The translations under genes were made by a program, and so were the position numbers. Positions 6,074 through 11,169 of a stretch of DNA of 12,618 nucleotides are shown here, one piece after another. The stretch is from positions 1-12,618 of the forward strand of contig CAZWRK010000118.1 in assembly GCA_964635875.1 (NCBI GenBank), read 5' to 3'. The stretch comes from CAZWRK01 sp964635875 (lineage in GTDB: Bacteria > Pseudomonadota > Gammaproteobacteria > Burkholderiales > Aquaspirillaceae). Every line of letters begins with the position of its first letter. Position 1 is the first letter of the stretch. The notes under the pieces are model-generated. The model was not told the DNA's origin and searched no databases. It worked only from the letters and a program-made list of their open reading frames with translations.

Positions 6074-6117
6074 TGTCAAGATAAAACGGCCTGTTGGTAA
6101 TTGAGGGAATTACCAAC
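6074..6117 (-). promoter_or_regulatory. Perfect 10-bp inverted repeat beside a -35-like box
   Basis: GTTGGTAATT (6093-6102) and AATTACCAAC (6108-6117) form a perfect dyad around GAGGG. On the minus strand it lies upstream of TTGACA (6074-6079) and about 70 bases before the phosphoesterase ATG. No T-run follows it on either strand, so a terminator is unlikely. It may be an operator or activator site. The matching -10 is weak, which would fit an activated promoter. Confidence 0.5.
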
Positions 6118-6156
6118 TTTATGCAGAGCAAGGGCTGGGCCGCGCAGCCAAGTTAT

Positions 6157-6303
6157 TTAATTACACCCCTTTAAAGACGCAATACAAACAAATGCGATTA
6201 ATGCCCATCCTTCACCTATTTGACCATCTGATTTAATCCAAGCATAAACGCTAACTGCCGCAAGTCCAACTCCAGCAATGGCAAGTGGTATGTCTATATT
6301 CAT
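6157..6303 (-). CDS. Tiny membrane protein (48 aa)
   Basis: A short frame starting at the second ATG of an ATGATG pair that overlaps the stop of the MazG-like gene. AAGGA stands about eight bases upstream. The product begins MNIDIPLAIAGVGLAAVSVY, then AWIKSDGQIGEGWALIAF, and ends LKGCN, giving two hydrophobic helices joined by a short polar turn. It is too small for family assignment. Overlap with the upstream gene, an acceptable ribosome-binding site and clear amphipathic layout support it as real. The other ATG, three bases earlier, would add one Met. Confidence 0.5.
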   Translation of the reverse strand: MNIDIPLAIAGVGLAAVSVYAWIKSDGQIGEGWALIAFVCIASLKGCN

Positions 6304-6524
6304 CATCTTTCTTCCTTCACAAAAACACCGTTAACCATTTTACCTTTACGGTCTTTTATTTCATCATATGCTTTCGAGATACATTCTTCTATTGTTATTC
6401 CGCTTTGTGCGGCGAGTATAGTTAATACCACAACACAGTCTCCAATAGCGTCTACTACCTCATGCTCTTTTGATTTTGCTATTGCTCCCGCTAACTCTCC
6501 AAGTTCTTCGGTAAGTTTTAGCAT
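6303..6524 (-). CDS. MazG-like nucleotide pyrophosphohydrolase (start uncertain, possibly frameshifted)
   Basis: From the first ATG the product is 73 residues and holds the MazG metal motif: E7-x2-E10, then E22-x2-D25, within KLTEELGELAGAI and EHEVVDAIGDCVVVL. Such proteins hydrolyse (d)NTPs to monophosphates. However, the frame stays open upstream and encodes NDRNLIQGATRQAQ directly before the Met, which resembles the usual first helix of this family (DRN.I...T..AQ..KL.EE.GEL). There is no ATG, GTG, TTG or CTG in that extension before a stop at about 6620. The real protein may therefore be made by frameshift from the previous gene at a G8 run, use an unusual start, or be a mutated copy. One extra base in the AAATGAC at 6563-6569 (giving ATGGAC) would create a Met at the expected place. 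Confidence 0.7.
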   Translation of the reverse strand: MLKLTEELGELAGAIAKSKEHEVVDAIGDCVVVLTILAAQSGITIEECISKAYDEIKDRKGKMVNGVFVKEER

Positions 6525-6550
6525 TTGAGCTTGTCTTGTGGCCCCTTGTA

Positions 6551-7111
6551 TTAAGTTTCTGTCATTTCCCCCCCCAGTAGTTTCTCGGCGTTGGTGATGG
6601 CTTCCTCTACCTTCTTAGTTCTGATGCAACAAACGTATTGGTCACCAAGGTAAGTGAAACTACAAGACTTCAAAACACCCAACAGCTCCGCATGGCTCTT
6701 GCGCAGGGCTTCTAGCTTCGCCATTAGAGCAAGCTCTCGTTCAGCGCCCATGCCGTTTAGTCTGGCCTGTTCTTCCAGCTCCTTATTCAAATAATCATAC
6801 TTGGTATCCATCTTCGTGGATGTGATGGCGTGTAGGTCTTCGTCGCTCAGAATCTCACCTACACCATATGCAGTTCTAGTTGGAACTTGCTTCAAATAGT
6901 TAGGCTGGCGCAAGTTATTGGTCGGCACAAGGTTGGCTCGGCAAGAGTTAGCCGATACGGCATCGCGAACGTCGTAAAAACACTTACTGGTCGCTAGGCA
7001 TCTATTTAAGCAATCAACGGTGTATCTAGGTTCGCATCTTGTTCCAACATTTTTTATATACTGCTCACCGCCGCAATACGGGCATGGCATCAGTTCGGTT
7101 TCATCGGTCAT
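6551..7111 (-). CDS. Lar-like zinc-finger protein with C-terminal coiled coil
   Basis: A 186-residue protein. The N-terminus carries a Lar-type zinc knuckle, PCPYCGGE (C10, C13), followed by YTVDCLNRC (C34, C38). A middle part of unknown fold follows, then a helical region (residues about 105-145, KELEEQARLNGM and KLEALRKSHAELLGVL) and a Cys-containing end. Lar family proteins moderate type I restriction, though many phage proteins share only the zinc knuckle, so the anti-restriction role is inferred. The ATG overlaps the methyltransferase stop in a TAATG junction, which supports a linked role in handling host restriction. Near its end is a run of eight G (6568-6575), where a -1 shift would lead into the MazG-like frame. 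Confidence 0.65.
   Translation of the reverse strand: MTDETELMPCPYCGGEQYIKNVGTRCEPRYTVDCLNRCLATSKCFYDVRDAVSANSCRANLVPTNNLRQPNYLKQVPTRTAYGVGEILSDEDLHAITSTKMDTKYDYLNKELEEQARLNGMGAERELALMAKLEALRKSHAELLGVLKSCSFTYLGDQYVCCIRTKKVEEAITNAEKLLGGEMTET
6568..6575 (-). other. G8 homopolymer, possible -1 slippage site
   Basis: Eight consecutive G on the minus strand, read in the Lar-like gene as CTG GGG GGG GAA. The heptamer G GGG GGG matches the X XXY YYZ layout of -1 slippery sites. Slipping back by one enters the open MazG-like frame (GGN DRNLIQ). Ribosomal or transcriptional slippage, or a simple homopolymer sequencing error, would all give a fused protein. Confidence 0.35.
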
Positions 7112-7920
7112 TACGTAGCTCCTTCTATCTGCATTATTGCGGTTCCTATAATGTATGGTATCTGCGGCACTACGGCGTTTCCAAGAGCGTGTAATCTTTT
7201 GGAAATCCCATTACCACCTCTGCAAATGAGGGGTTCAGGTATATCGGATCTTCCGAAGTAGTCCTTAACCCTTCTGACATCTTCGCTCCACGAAAATCCT
7301 TCGACCCCACAAAACGATTCTTTCCCGCTCCCTTGCCCTCGTTCGCACCTAATGTTGGAAGCATTGTTCTGGCTATTACGGTTTCCAAGTTTGGAAATTT
7401 GTGGTTCCGTATACTGCTCGTGTTCAAATTTGCTGACATCGCGCTGCATTTTCTTGGAGTTGGCAACAATCCACAATCTGTCTCGTCTGTGCGGGGCATT
7501 GACGGCACAAGCTGGAATGATAAACGTCCTGCACTCGTAGTTATCACTCTCCAGGTCAGAAAGCACTTGGTCGAGGCCCATGTCGAAGTGTCCAGCAACA
7601 TTTTCTCCAATGACCCAATTCGGCCTGTGCTTTTGGATGAGGCTAAACATAGCTGGCCAGAGGTGGCGGTCATCTGCCTCGCCTTTTCGCTTCCCGGCGT
7701 GGCTAAACGGCTGACAAGGGTATCCCCCGCAAATAAGGTCAACTGCTCCTTCATAATTTAAACTCCTTACATCTTCATAAATGGGTACGTCCGGCCAATG
7801 CTTGTGCAATATCTTTTGACAAAACTTATCAATCTCGCAAAAGGCCACGGTCTGCATCCCCGCCGCTTCAAGGCCAAGGCTAAAACCACCGATGCCGCTA
7901 AAGAGGTCAAGGACGCGCAT
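7111..7920 (-). CDS. DNA (cytosine-5) methyltransferase
   Basis: A 269-residue C5 methyltransferase. Seen in order: motif I DLFSGIGGFSLGL (5-17, binds S-adenosylmethionine), motif II-like CEIDK (28-32), motif IV GGYPCQPFS with catalytic Cys69, motif VI ENVAG (106-110), motif VIII NAPHRRDRLWIVA (141-153), a short target-recognition region (about 155-240), and motifs IX-X (LHALGNAVVPQIPYIIG). It transfers a methyl group to cytosine in a target sequence not readable here. No restriction nuclease accompanies it, so it is an orphan phage enzyme probably shielding phage DNA. The ATG at 7920 is chosen over an upstream in-frame ATG at 7989 because a GGGGGGAG site precedes it and MRVLDLFSG is the usual start. 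A second gene is embedded at 7170-7754. Confidence 0.95.
   Translation of the reverse strand: MRVLDLFSGIGGFSLGLEAAGMQTVAFCEIDKFCQKILHKHWPDVPIYEDVRSLNYEGAVDLICGGYPCQPFSHAGKRKGEADDRHLWPAMFSLIQKHRPNWVIGENVAGHFDMGLDQVLSDLESDNYECRTFIIPACAVNAPHRRDRLWIVANSKKMQRDVSKFEHEQYTEPQISKLGNRNSQNNASNIRCERGQGSGKESFCGVEGFSWSEDVRRVKDYFGRSDIPEPLICRGGNGISKRLHALGNAVVPQIPYIIGTAIMQIEGAT
7170..7754 (-). CDS. Overprinted 194-aa protein inside the cytosine methyltransferase gene (+1 frame)
   Basis: This frame lies entirely within the methyltransferase gene but looks like a real gene. AAGGAG (7763-7768 on the opposite strand as CTCCTT) lies eight bases before its ATG. The product begins MKEQLTLFAGDTLVSRL, continues TPGSEKARQMTATSGQLCL, STWASTKCFLTWRV, RLSFQLVPSMPRTD, a GLLPTP motif, MLPTLGANEGKGAGKNRF, and ends LNPSFAEVVMGFPKDYTLL. 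These blocks resemble a family of phage and prophage proteins I know from memory, with a LPTP.A.D/E.G motif and a C-terminal NP.FVE..MGFP.GWT. In the other frame the same bases encode motifs IV-IX of the methyltransferase, so both are constrained. Function unknown; a partner or regulator of the methyltransferase is the simplest guess. Confidence 0.7.
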   Translation of the reverse strand: MKEQLTLFAGDTLVSRLATPGSEKARQMTATSGQLCLASSKSTGRIGSLEKMLLDTSTWASTKCFLTWRVITTSAGRLSFQLVPSMPRTDETDCGLLPTPRKCSAMSANLNTSSIRNHKFPNLETVIARTMLPTLGANEGKGAGKNRFVGSKDFRGAKMSEGLRTTSEDPIYLNPSFAEVVMGFPKDYTLLETP

Positions 7921-8352
7921 CACTCCCCCCAATCTTGTCAATGGCGTCCTGCATCGCTTCGGCGGGTGGTTCGGCAAAATAGTATTCAAAGCCCGATTTC
8001 CCCTTTAGCCCAACACCGATTGCTGAACGTAAAAATTGATAGTTCTTAGGCAATTTCGGCAAAATCCTGCCCTCCGCGCCAGCTTGCAGGGCTTTGCCAA
8101 TCGTGTGCAAAGGATGGCCTTCGCAAACGGTTTCGCCTTTAAAGCGCTCTAATAACCATTGTTCTGCGTCCTGATACTCGTTGGGCCGCTNNNNNNNNNN
8201 NNNNNNNNNNNNNNNNNNNNNNNNNNNNNNNNNNNNNNNNNNNNNNNNNNNNNNNNNNNNNNNNNNNNNNNNNNNNNNNNNNNNNNNNNNCCTTTAAAGC
8301 GCTCTAATAACCATTGTTCTGCGTCCTGATACTCGTTGGGCCGCTGGGTCAT
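7907..8352 (-). CDS. Unknown 96-aa phage protein, split by a false scaffold gap
   Basis: The ATG at 8352 overlaps the previous stop in an ATGA junction and begins MTQRPNEYQDAEQWLLERFK. The frame then meets the N gap. The 55 bases at each side of the gap are identical; merging them gives a continuous frame in which RFK is followed by GETVCEGHPLHTIGKALQ, then GRILPKLPKNYQFLRSA, KGKSGFEYYFAEPP and a C-terminus DKIGGSDARP. The reconstructed product is 96 residues, mostly soluble, with no motif I recognise. Its end overlaps the methyltransferase start by 14 bases, so the two are probably coupled. As written, with N and both repeats, the frame is broken and automatic annotation would miss or truncate it. 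Confidence 0.72.
8136..8190. repeat. Left copy of 55-nt assembly duplicate
   Basis: These 55 bases, ending at the N gap, are identical to 8291-8345 on the other side. The length matches a common assembler k-mer, and the copies sit exactly at the gap edges, so this is the overlap of two adjacent contigs rather than a biological repeat. Confidence 0.93.
8191..8290. other. Spurious scaffold gap (100 N)
   Basis: One hundred N flanked directly by identical 55-nt ends. Removing the N and one repeat copy (155 bases) restores an open reading frame across the join, which supports a true gap length of zero. Confidence 0.9.
8291..8345. repeat. Right copy of 55-nt assembly duplicate
   Basis: Identical to 8136-8190 and starting at the first base after the N gap. 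See the left copy for why this is an assembly artefact. Confidence 0.93.
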
Positions 8353-8627
8353 GCTACATTCTTTCTAAATTTCTCTGGAACATCTTGTCCAATTAAATCA
8401 ACAATCTCGTATGGTTTACCGTCCATGTATTTATCGGCATAATATTTAAGGTCAGAACGCAACCATCCAAAACTACTCGAATGATGATAACCAATCATAG
8501 TTCCATCCTCTAGCAAAGCCCTTCCACCGCAATCGCCCATATATTCAATTCCTATATTTGGTGCGCCTGAAATTGATTTGGCTTTTTCGTCGAAATAATC
8601 GCAAACAAAATAAACTTTTGTTGTCAT
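8349..8627 (-). CDS. Unknown 92-aa phage protein
   Basis: A soluble 92-residue protein, starting MTTKVYFVCDYFDEKAKSI and containing GIEYMGDCGGRALLEDG, a His-His-Ser-Ser-Ser block (IGYHHSSSFGWLRSDL), and a C-terminal YEIVDLIGQDVPEKF. The first strand and glycine-rich middle suggest a small beta-rich fold. I do not recognise the family. The start is supported by AGGAG several bases upstream and by an ATGA-type overlap with a 27-codon gene before it. The stop overlaps the next start. It is part of a run of small early genes. Confidence 0.6.
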   Translation of the reverse strand: MTTKVYFVCDYFDEKAKSISGAPNIGIEYMGDCGGRALLEDGTMIGYHHSSSFGWLRSDLKYYADKYMDGKPYEIVDLIGQDVPEKFRKNVA

Positions 8628-8707
8628 TCCATCTCTCCTCTTGCTCTAGCGTACTCGGTTAGTGCTTGTTCGCGCATCATTAATGTGCGCTCAAAGGTTT
8701 CGGTCAT
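8624..8707 (-). CDS. Very small helical peptide gene (27 aa)
   Basis: A 27-codon frame (MTETFERTLMMREQALTEYA, then RARGEME) joined to both neighbours by ATGA overlaps. The peptide is charged and likely one helix. The ribosome-binding site is weak (AAGG three bases away). The main support is that the overlaps tile exactly between the genes on each side, leaving no non-coding space; it may mainly keep ribosomes coupled. Confidence 0.4.
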   Translation of the reverse strand: MTETFERTLMMREQALTEYARARGEME

Positions 8708-8829
8708 GGGCCTTGTTCTTTCTTATAGTTAACTGCATCTAGCTTTCTATCAAAAACCTTATCACCCATGATATATCCATTCTTCTGTTTTGGCCCCCTG
8801 ACCTCTACGGCCCAATATACTTTTTTCAT
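8704..8829 (-). CDS. Small basic protein (41 aa)
   Basis: A 41-codon frame starting MKKVYWAVEVRGPKQKNGYI and ending DAVNYKKEQGP. It is rich in Lys and Tyr and might form a small beta-hairpin plus helix. The ATG overlaps the upstream stop (ATGA) and a GGAG lies about eight bases before it. The stop overlaps the next small gene. Not recognised; its tiling with neighbours supports it as real. Confidence 0.5.
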   Translation of the reverse strand: MKKVYWAVEVRGPKQKNGYIMGDKVFDRKLDAVNYKKEQGP

Positions 8830-9008
8830 TTCTCACTCTCCACTCTATCAACAAATCCCCGCACATAAACACCATCATGCCTTGCCTCGACCATATGTCG
8901 GCTGTACGTCGCTCCGTCATGGTCCGTCCACGTCACTCCTACTGGGGTTATATCCGCTCTGTCTGCGTTTCCCTGTAGCTTAAAGACTTCCTGTATGTAT
9001 TTATGCAT
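8826..9008 (-). CDS. Unknown 60-aa phage protein
   Basis: A 60-residue protein starting MHKYIQEVFKLQGNADRADI, then PVGVTWTDHDGATYSRHM and VYVRGFVDRVES. The alternation of hydrophobic and polar residues suggests a small beta-sheet domain. Not recognised. It overlaps the upstream gene by eight bases and the downstream gene by four (ATGA), in line with the compact early operon. Confidence 0.55.
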   Translation of the reverse strand: MHKYIQEVFKLQGNADRADITPVGVTWTDHDGATYSRHMVEARHDGVYVRGFVDRVESEK

Positions 9009-9354
9009 GATTTATACCATTGTCCCAGATGTGTTTAGCTAGTTTTCCACCCTTTGAAAGTTCTGTGTTTAGAACTTCCTTAATCAGGTCAAAGTCACCG
9101 TGATTTATAGACATACCACCCCAAGGTGTTAATGCATATACCGCTAACACTTCGGCCTTATAGGTATCGTCGTCAAATTCCTCGACAAAGCACGCGCAAA
9201 ACGCCGACTCTATGTTGTCCGGATATTCTGCCAGCCAGTCGTTTAACTCAATTGCAATTCCTACCTTCTTAGAATCGGTTGATTCTGGTGGGTTATCGGT
9301 ATATTCCGGCGCGTAGGTCCCTAAAGCCTGATAGCTGTTAAAGCGGTCGGTCAT
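9001..9354 (-). CDS. Unknown 117-aa acidic phage protein
   Basis: A 117-residue acidic protein. It starts MTDRFNSYQALGTYAPEY, contains a disordered-looking acidic stretch (TDNPPESTDSKK), then IAIELNDWLAEYPDN, CACFVEEFDDDTYKAEVL and a C-terminal helix IKEVLNTELSKGGKLAKHIW. No motif is recognised. Its acidity is typical of some phage host-takeover proteins, but that is only a loose comparison. The ATG overlaps the stop of the signal-peptide protein gene (ATGA), so the two are likely co-translated. Confidence 0.58.
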   Translation of the reverse strand: MTDRFNSYQALGTYAPEYTDNPPESTDSKKVGIAIELNDWLAEYPDNIESAFCACFVEEFDDDTYKAEVLAVYALTPWGGMSINHGDFDLIKEVLNTELSKGGKLAKHIWDNGINHA

Positions 9355-9677
9355 TTAACACCTCGCAGTATCTCGGCAATGCTGTCATTCGAACTTGCTG
9401 GGTAACGTGCGGCTATTTGCTGCTCGCTCAATCCGTCCAGATTCAGCTTAGGAGGCATGGCGGCTTGCTTGCCCTCTGCGCGGTCCAGCGTGGCCTGTTG
9501 TACTGGCGGTATATAGGTGGGGCGTGTCGGGTGTAGGTCGCTTGCCAAGGCCATCAGGCGCTCTGCTGTGGCCTGTTTAATAGACTCTTTGTAAACAGGC
9601 GCGGCGATAGGTAGTGCGAAGTAGTTAAGCGTTAAGCTGGCGAATAGCACAGCGTGGATTGTCAGTTTAGTGTTCAT
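9351..9677 (-). CDS. Small protein with N-terminal signal peptide or membrane anchor
   Basis: A 108-residue protein. The N-terminus has a Lys at position 4, a hydrophobic core (residues 5-24, TIHAVLFASLTLNYFALPI) and a small-residue site near ALPIAA, consistent with a signal peptide or single anchor. The mature part is Ala/Pro-rich (SDLHPTRPTYIPPVQQATLD, then GKQAAMPPKLNLDGLSEQQI). No family is recognised. A GGGAG ribosome-binding site is seven bases from the ATG. It is the first gene after regulatory element A (9713-9771), so it may head its own transcript. An exported early phage protein could act at the envelope, for example against superinfection; this is speculation. Confidence 0.58.
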   Translation of the reverse strand: MNTKLTIHAVLFASLTLNYFALPIAAPVYKESIKQATAERLMALASDLHPTRPTYIPPVQQATLDRAEGKQAAMPPKLNLDGLSEQQIAARYPASSNDSIAEILRGVK

Positions 9678-9712
9678 TGTGTAACTCCCTCAAGTTGTTT
9701 GAACATCCCGAA

Positions 9713-9771
9713 TCTAACCGATTTCTAACCGCACGTCAACAATTATTTGTTGTGCAGTGCAGCAATTATTT
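9713..9771 (-). promoter_or_regulatory. Shared regulatory element, copy A
   Basis: Contains two TCTAACCG repeats (9713-9720 and 9724-9731) exactly 11 bases apart, one helical turn, followed after five bases by a block (9737-9771) that matches copy B at 29 of 35 positions by eye. The block includes the dyad CAACAATTATTTGTTG. On the minus strand a candidate promoter, TTGACG-17-TAGATT, overlaps the repeats and points to the signal-peptide gene. A related TTTAACCG occurs at 9770-9777. Probably an operator-promoter used by one regulator at two sites. Confidence 0.6.
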
Positions 9772-9954
9772 TAACCGCTTGATTCCTATGAAGAACTTCC
9801 CATTAGCCTCGGCCTTGAAGGTAACATATTTACGATTAGTTACCCTTTCCCAATAGCATTTAGCAGCACGAATCGTCTGTTTGTATTTCCAGTCCTCATA
9901 GCGGTCATCTCCAACCGCCAAGTCGTTAAATGCCCATTTATCGCGTTGTATCAT
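9766..9954 (-). CDS. Small phage protein of unknown function (62 aa)
   Basis: A 62-residue basic protein: WAFNDLAVGDDRYEDWKYKQ, then IRAAKCYWERVTNRKYVTF and GKFFIGIKRLK. The pattern of an aromatic-Asn-Asp..VGD block, an AA..Y..R helix and a closing aromatic-basic strand resembles a widespread short phage protein type that I remember only as hypothetical. It may bind nucleic acid. It follows the previous gene with an ATGA overlap. Its last bases overlap element A, so any promoter there reads from within its 3' end. Confidence 0.6.
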   Translation of the reverse strand: MIQRDKWAFNDLAVGDDRYEDWKYKQTIRAAKCYWERVTNRKYVTFKAEANGKFFIGIKRLK

Positions 9955-10226
9955 TTTACTGCCTTTCTCGCCCGAGTTGCAAAAAAGTCCTTATGCTGTG
10001 GGTATCTCTCCACAAACATCCTTGCATGGTCTGCTGTGTAGTTATTGTTCATCTTATACTTGTCCTTCGAGTAAACCATAGAATCCCACCGTATGCGCTC
10101 GTAAACAGCTTTAGAGGATAGGCGTTTACGTCCTGCTCGTATGGCCTCCAGGGTGAATCGTTCAAAGGCATCGTAAACGTGCTGGTTTTCGGTGTGGTAT
10201 TCTAGGAATCGTGCGGAATAGGTCAT
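9951..10226 (-). CDS. Conserved phage protein of unknown function (91 aa)
   Basis: A 91-residue helical, basic protein: FLEYHTENQHVYDAFERFTL, AIRAGRKRLSSKAVYERIRW, DKYKMNNNYTADHARMFVER and PQHKDFFATRARK. The order F..W/YH..N..V...FE, then S...ERIRW, then KxNNNYxxxxARxF and FFxxR is a pattern I recall from many phage early regions near recombination genes, without a known function. Its ATG overlaps the NinB-like stop (ATGA). DNA or RNA binding is possible given the positive charge. Confidence 0.7.
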   Translation of the reverse strand: MTYSARFLEYHTENQHVYDAFERFTLEAIRAGRKRLSSKAVYERIRWDSMVYSKDKYKMNNNYTADHARMFVERYPQHKDFFATRARKAVK

Positions 10227-10618
10227 CTCATCATCCCTTCATATCCAAAGTATTCTGGTTCTGGTAGCTTAACGTCCATCTGTTCAGCAAGCGAAAATGT
10301 GGCATCTATCAACCTACCGTATGTTTGTTTGTCCAATCCCTCTGATGATACTTCCCGAAGGTATATCTTTCCTTCGGGGTAGTCCATCCACTCACGTAAA
10401 CCCAATACGGCCTTTTTTATACCGAACTTAATATCGTCCTCGTCCGTTCCCGTCACCTCTGCTATTTCCTGCATACAGGCGTGCCAGTAATTACGCTGTG
10501 GGCTGGTCTTGCTTATTGGCTTGATATGCACTTCCCACTTGCCCAAGTCTAGCCTACCGATAAACTCTATACAGTTCTTTAGGACTTGCGCGGTTTTAAG
10601 GTTAAATGATTTTTTCAC
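10223..10618 (-). CDS. NinB/YbcN-like recombination protein
   Basis: A 131-residue protein resembling the NinB (lambda Orf) group: an N-terminal strand region (NLKTAQVLKN), WEVHIKPISKTSPQRNYWHA with the conserved S.QRN.W segment, a helix IAEVTGTDEDDIKFGIKK, and a C-terminal helix ending LPEPEYFGYEGMMR. Lambda NinB binds single-stranded DNA and assists RecF/Red-type recombination. The start is GTG at 10618 with AAGGA five bases upstream; it overlaps the regulator gene by 17 bases. Its place after ERF and SSB-like genes supports a recombination role. The family match is by pattern only. Confidence 0.65.
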   Translation of the reverse strand: MKKSFNLKTAQVLKNCIEFIGRLDLGKWEVHIKPISKTSPQRNYWHACMQEIAEVTGTDEDDIKFGIKKAVLGLREWMDYPEGKIYLREVSSEGLDKQTYGRLIDATFSLAEQMDVKLPEPEYFGYEGMMR

Positions 10619-11162
10619 AGTAATCCTTTAAATATTTTTGACATTTCGGATGTCTAAGTCTTCTGTTTGCTTTTTCTCTTACTTGTCTAACTCTTGTAGT
10701 TGTAACTCCAAGCCTATTCGCCGCTTCAACATCTGTATTTGTTTCAGACCTAACACTTAATATATTAACGTCACGAACAGTTAGTCTAGCAACACTAATT
10801 GCCTTTTTAAGTGCGTTTTCTATACCAGTATCGTCAAGGTTAAAGTCACTTGATATTTGAGCGCAGTCATTTAATGACATTTCTGTATAAACCGTGTTTT
10901 TCTTTAACGCCCTTCTCAAGTGCTGCTCTGGAAACATATCCTCTGGATTGCATCTAAGATAGGCGGCTAATGTATAAACCATTTCACTAAACTCCCCACT
11001 ATCTCTAATTGGCGCTCGTTTAAGATTTAGATATTCACCAATGATGACTTGACTAACACCAGATGCTCTTGAAAGTGCAGCCGCTGTATCATACCCTTGC
11101 TTTTTCATTAGCCGCATCATGGGTGCGTTCTTAATCCTAAATTGTACGATGTAATCGCTCAT
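10602..11162 (-). CDS. Putative transcription regulator: XRE-like HTH fused to sigma70 region 4-like HTH
   Basis: A 186-residue protein with two DNA-binding parts. Residues about 10-80 look like an XRE/Cro HTH (AAALSRASGVSQVIIGEYLN, then YTLAAYLRCNPEDMFP). Residues about 113-176 look like sigma region 4: IENALKKAISVARLTVRDVN, then NTDVEAANRLGVTTTRVRQV and REKANRRLRHP, closely like the end of RpoD (VTRERIRQIE.KA..KLRHP). Region 4 reads the -35 box and contacts RNA polymerase. The rest of a sigma factor (regions 2 and 3) is absent, so it probably acts as an activator or sigma mimic, not a full sigma factor. It lies between the SSB-like and NinB-like genes. AGGTG precedes the ATG. Confidence 0.75.
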   Translation of the reverse strand: MSDYIVQFRIKNAPMMRLMKKQGYDTAAALSRASGVSQVIIGEYLNLKRAPIRDSGEFSEMVYTLAAYLRCNPEDMFPEQHLRRALKKNTVYTEMSLNDCAQISSDFNLDDTGIENALKKAISVARLTVRDVNILSVRSETNTDVEAANRLGVTTTRVRQVREKANRRLRHPKCQKYLKDYCEKII

Positions 11163-11169
11163 AAATCAC

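Noticed and set aside
7333..7761. Plus-strand 142-codon frame opposite the methyltransferase
   Set aside because: Antisense to two same-strand frames that both have strong motifs; no ribosome-binding site and no recognisable domain.
8136..8345. Possible biological direct repeat or CRISPR-like pair around the gap
   Set aside because: Copies are exactly at the gap edges, 55 nt each, and merging them restores a gene; this is an assembly overlap.
10602..11162. Full alternative sigma factor
   Set aside because: Only a region-4-like segment is visible; no region 2 or 3, so it cannot be a complete sigma factor.
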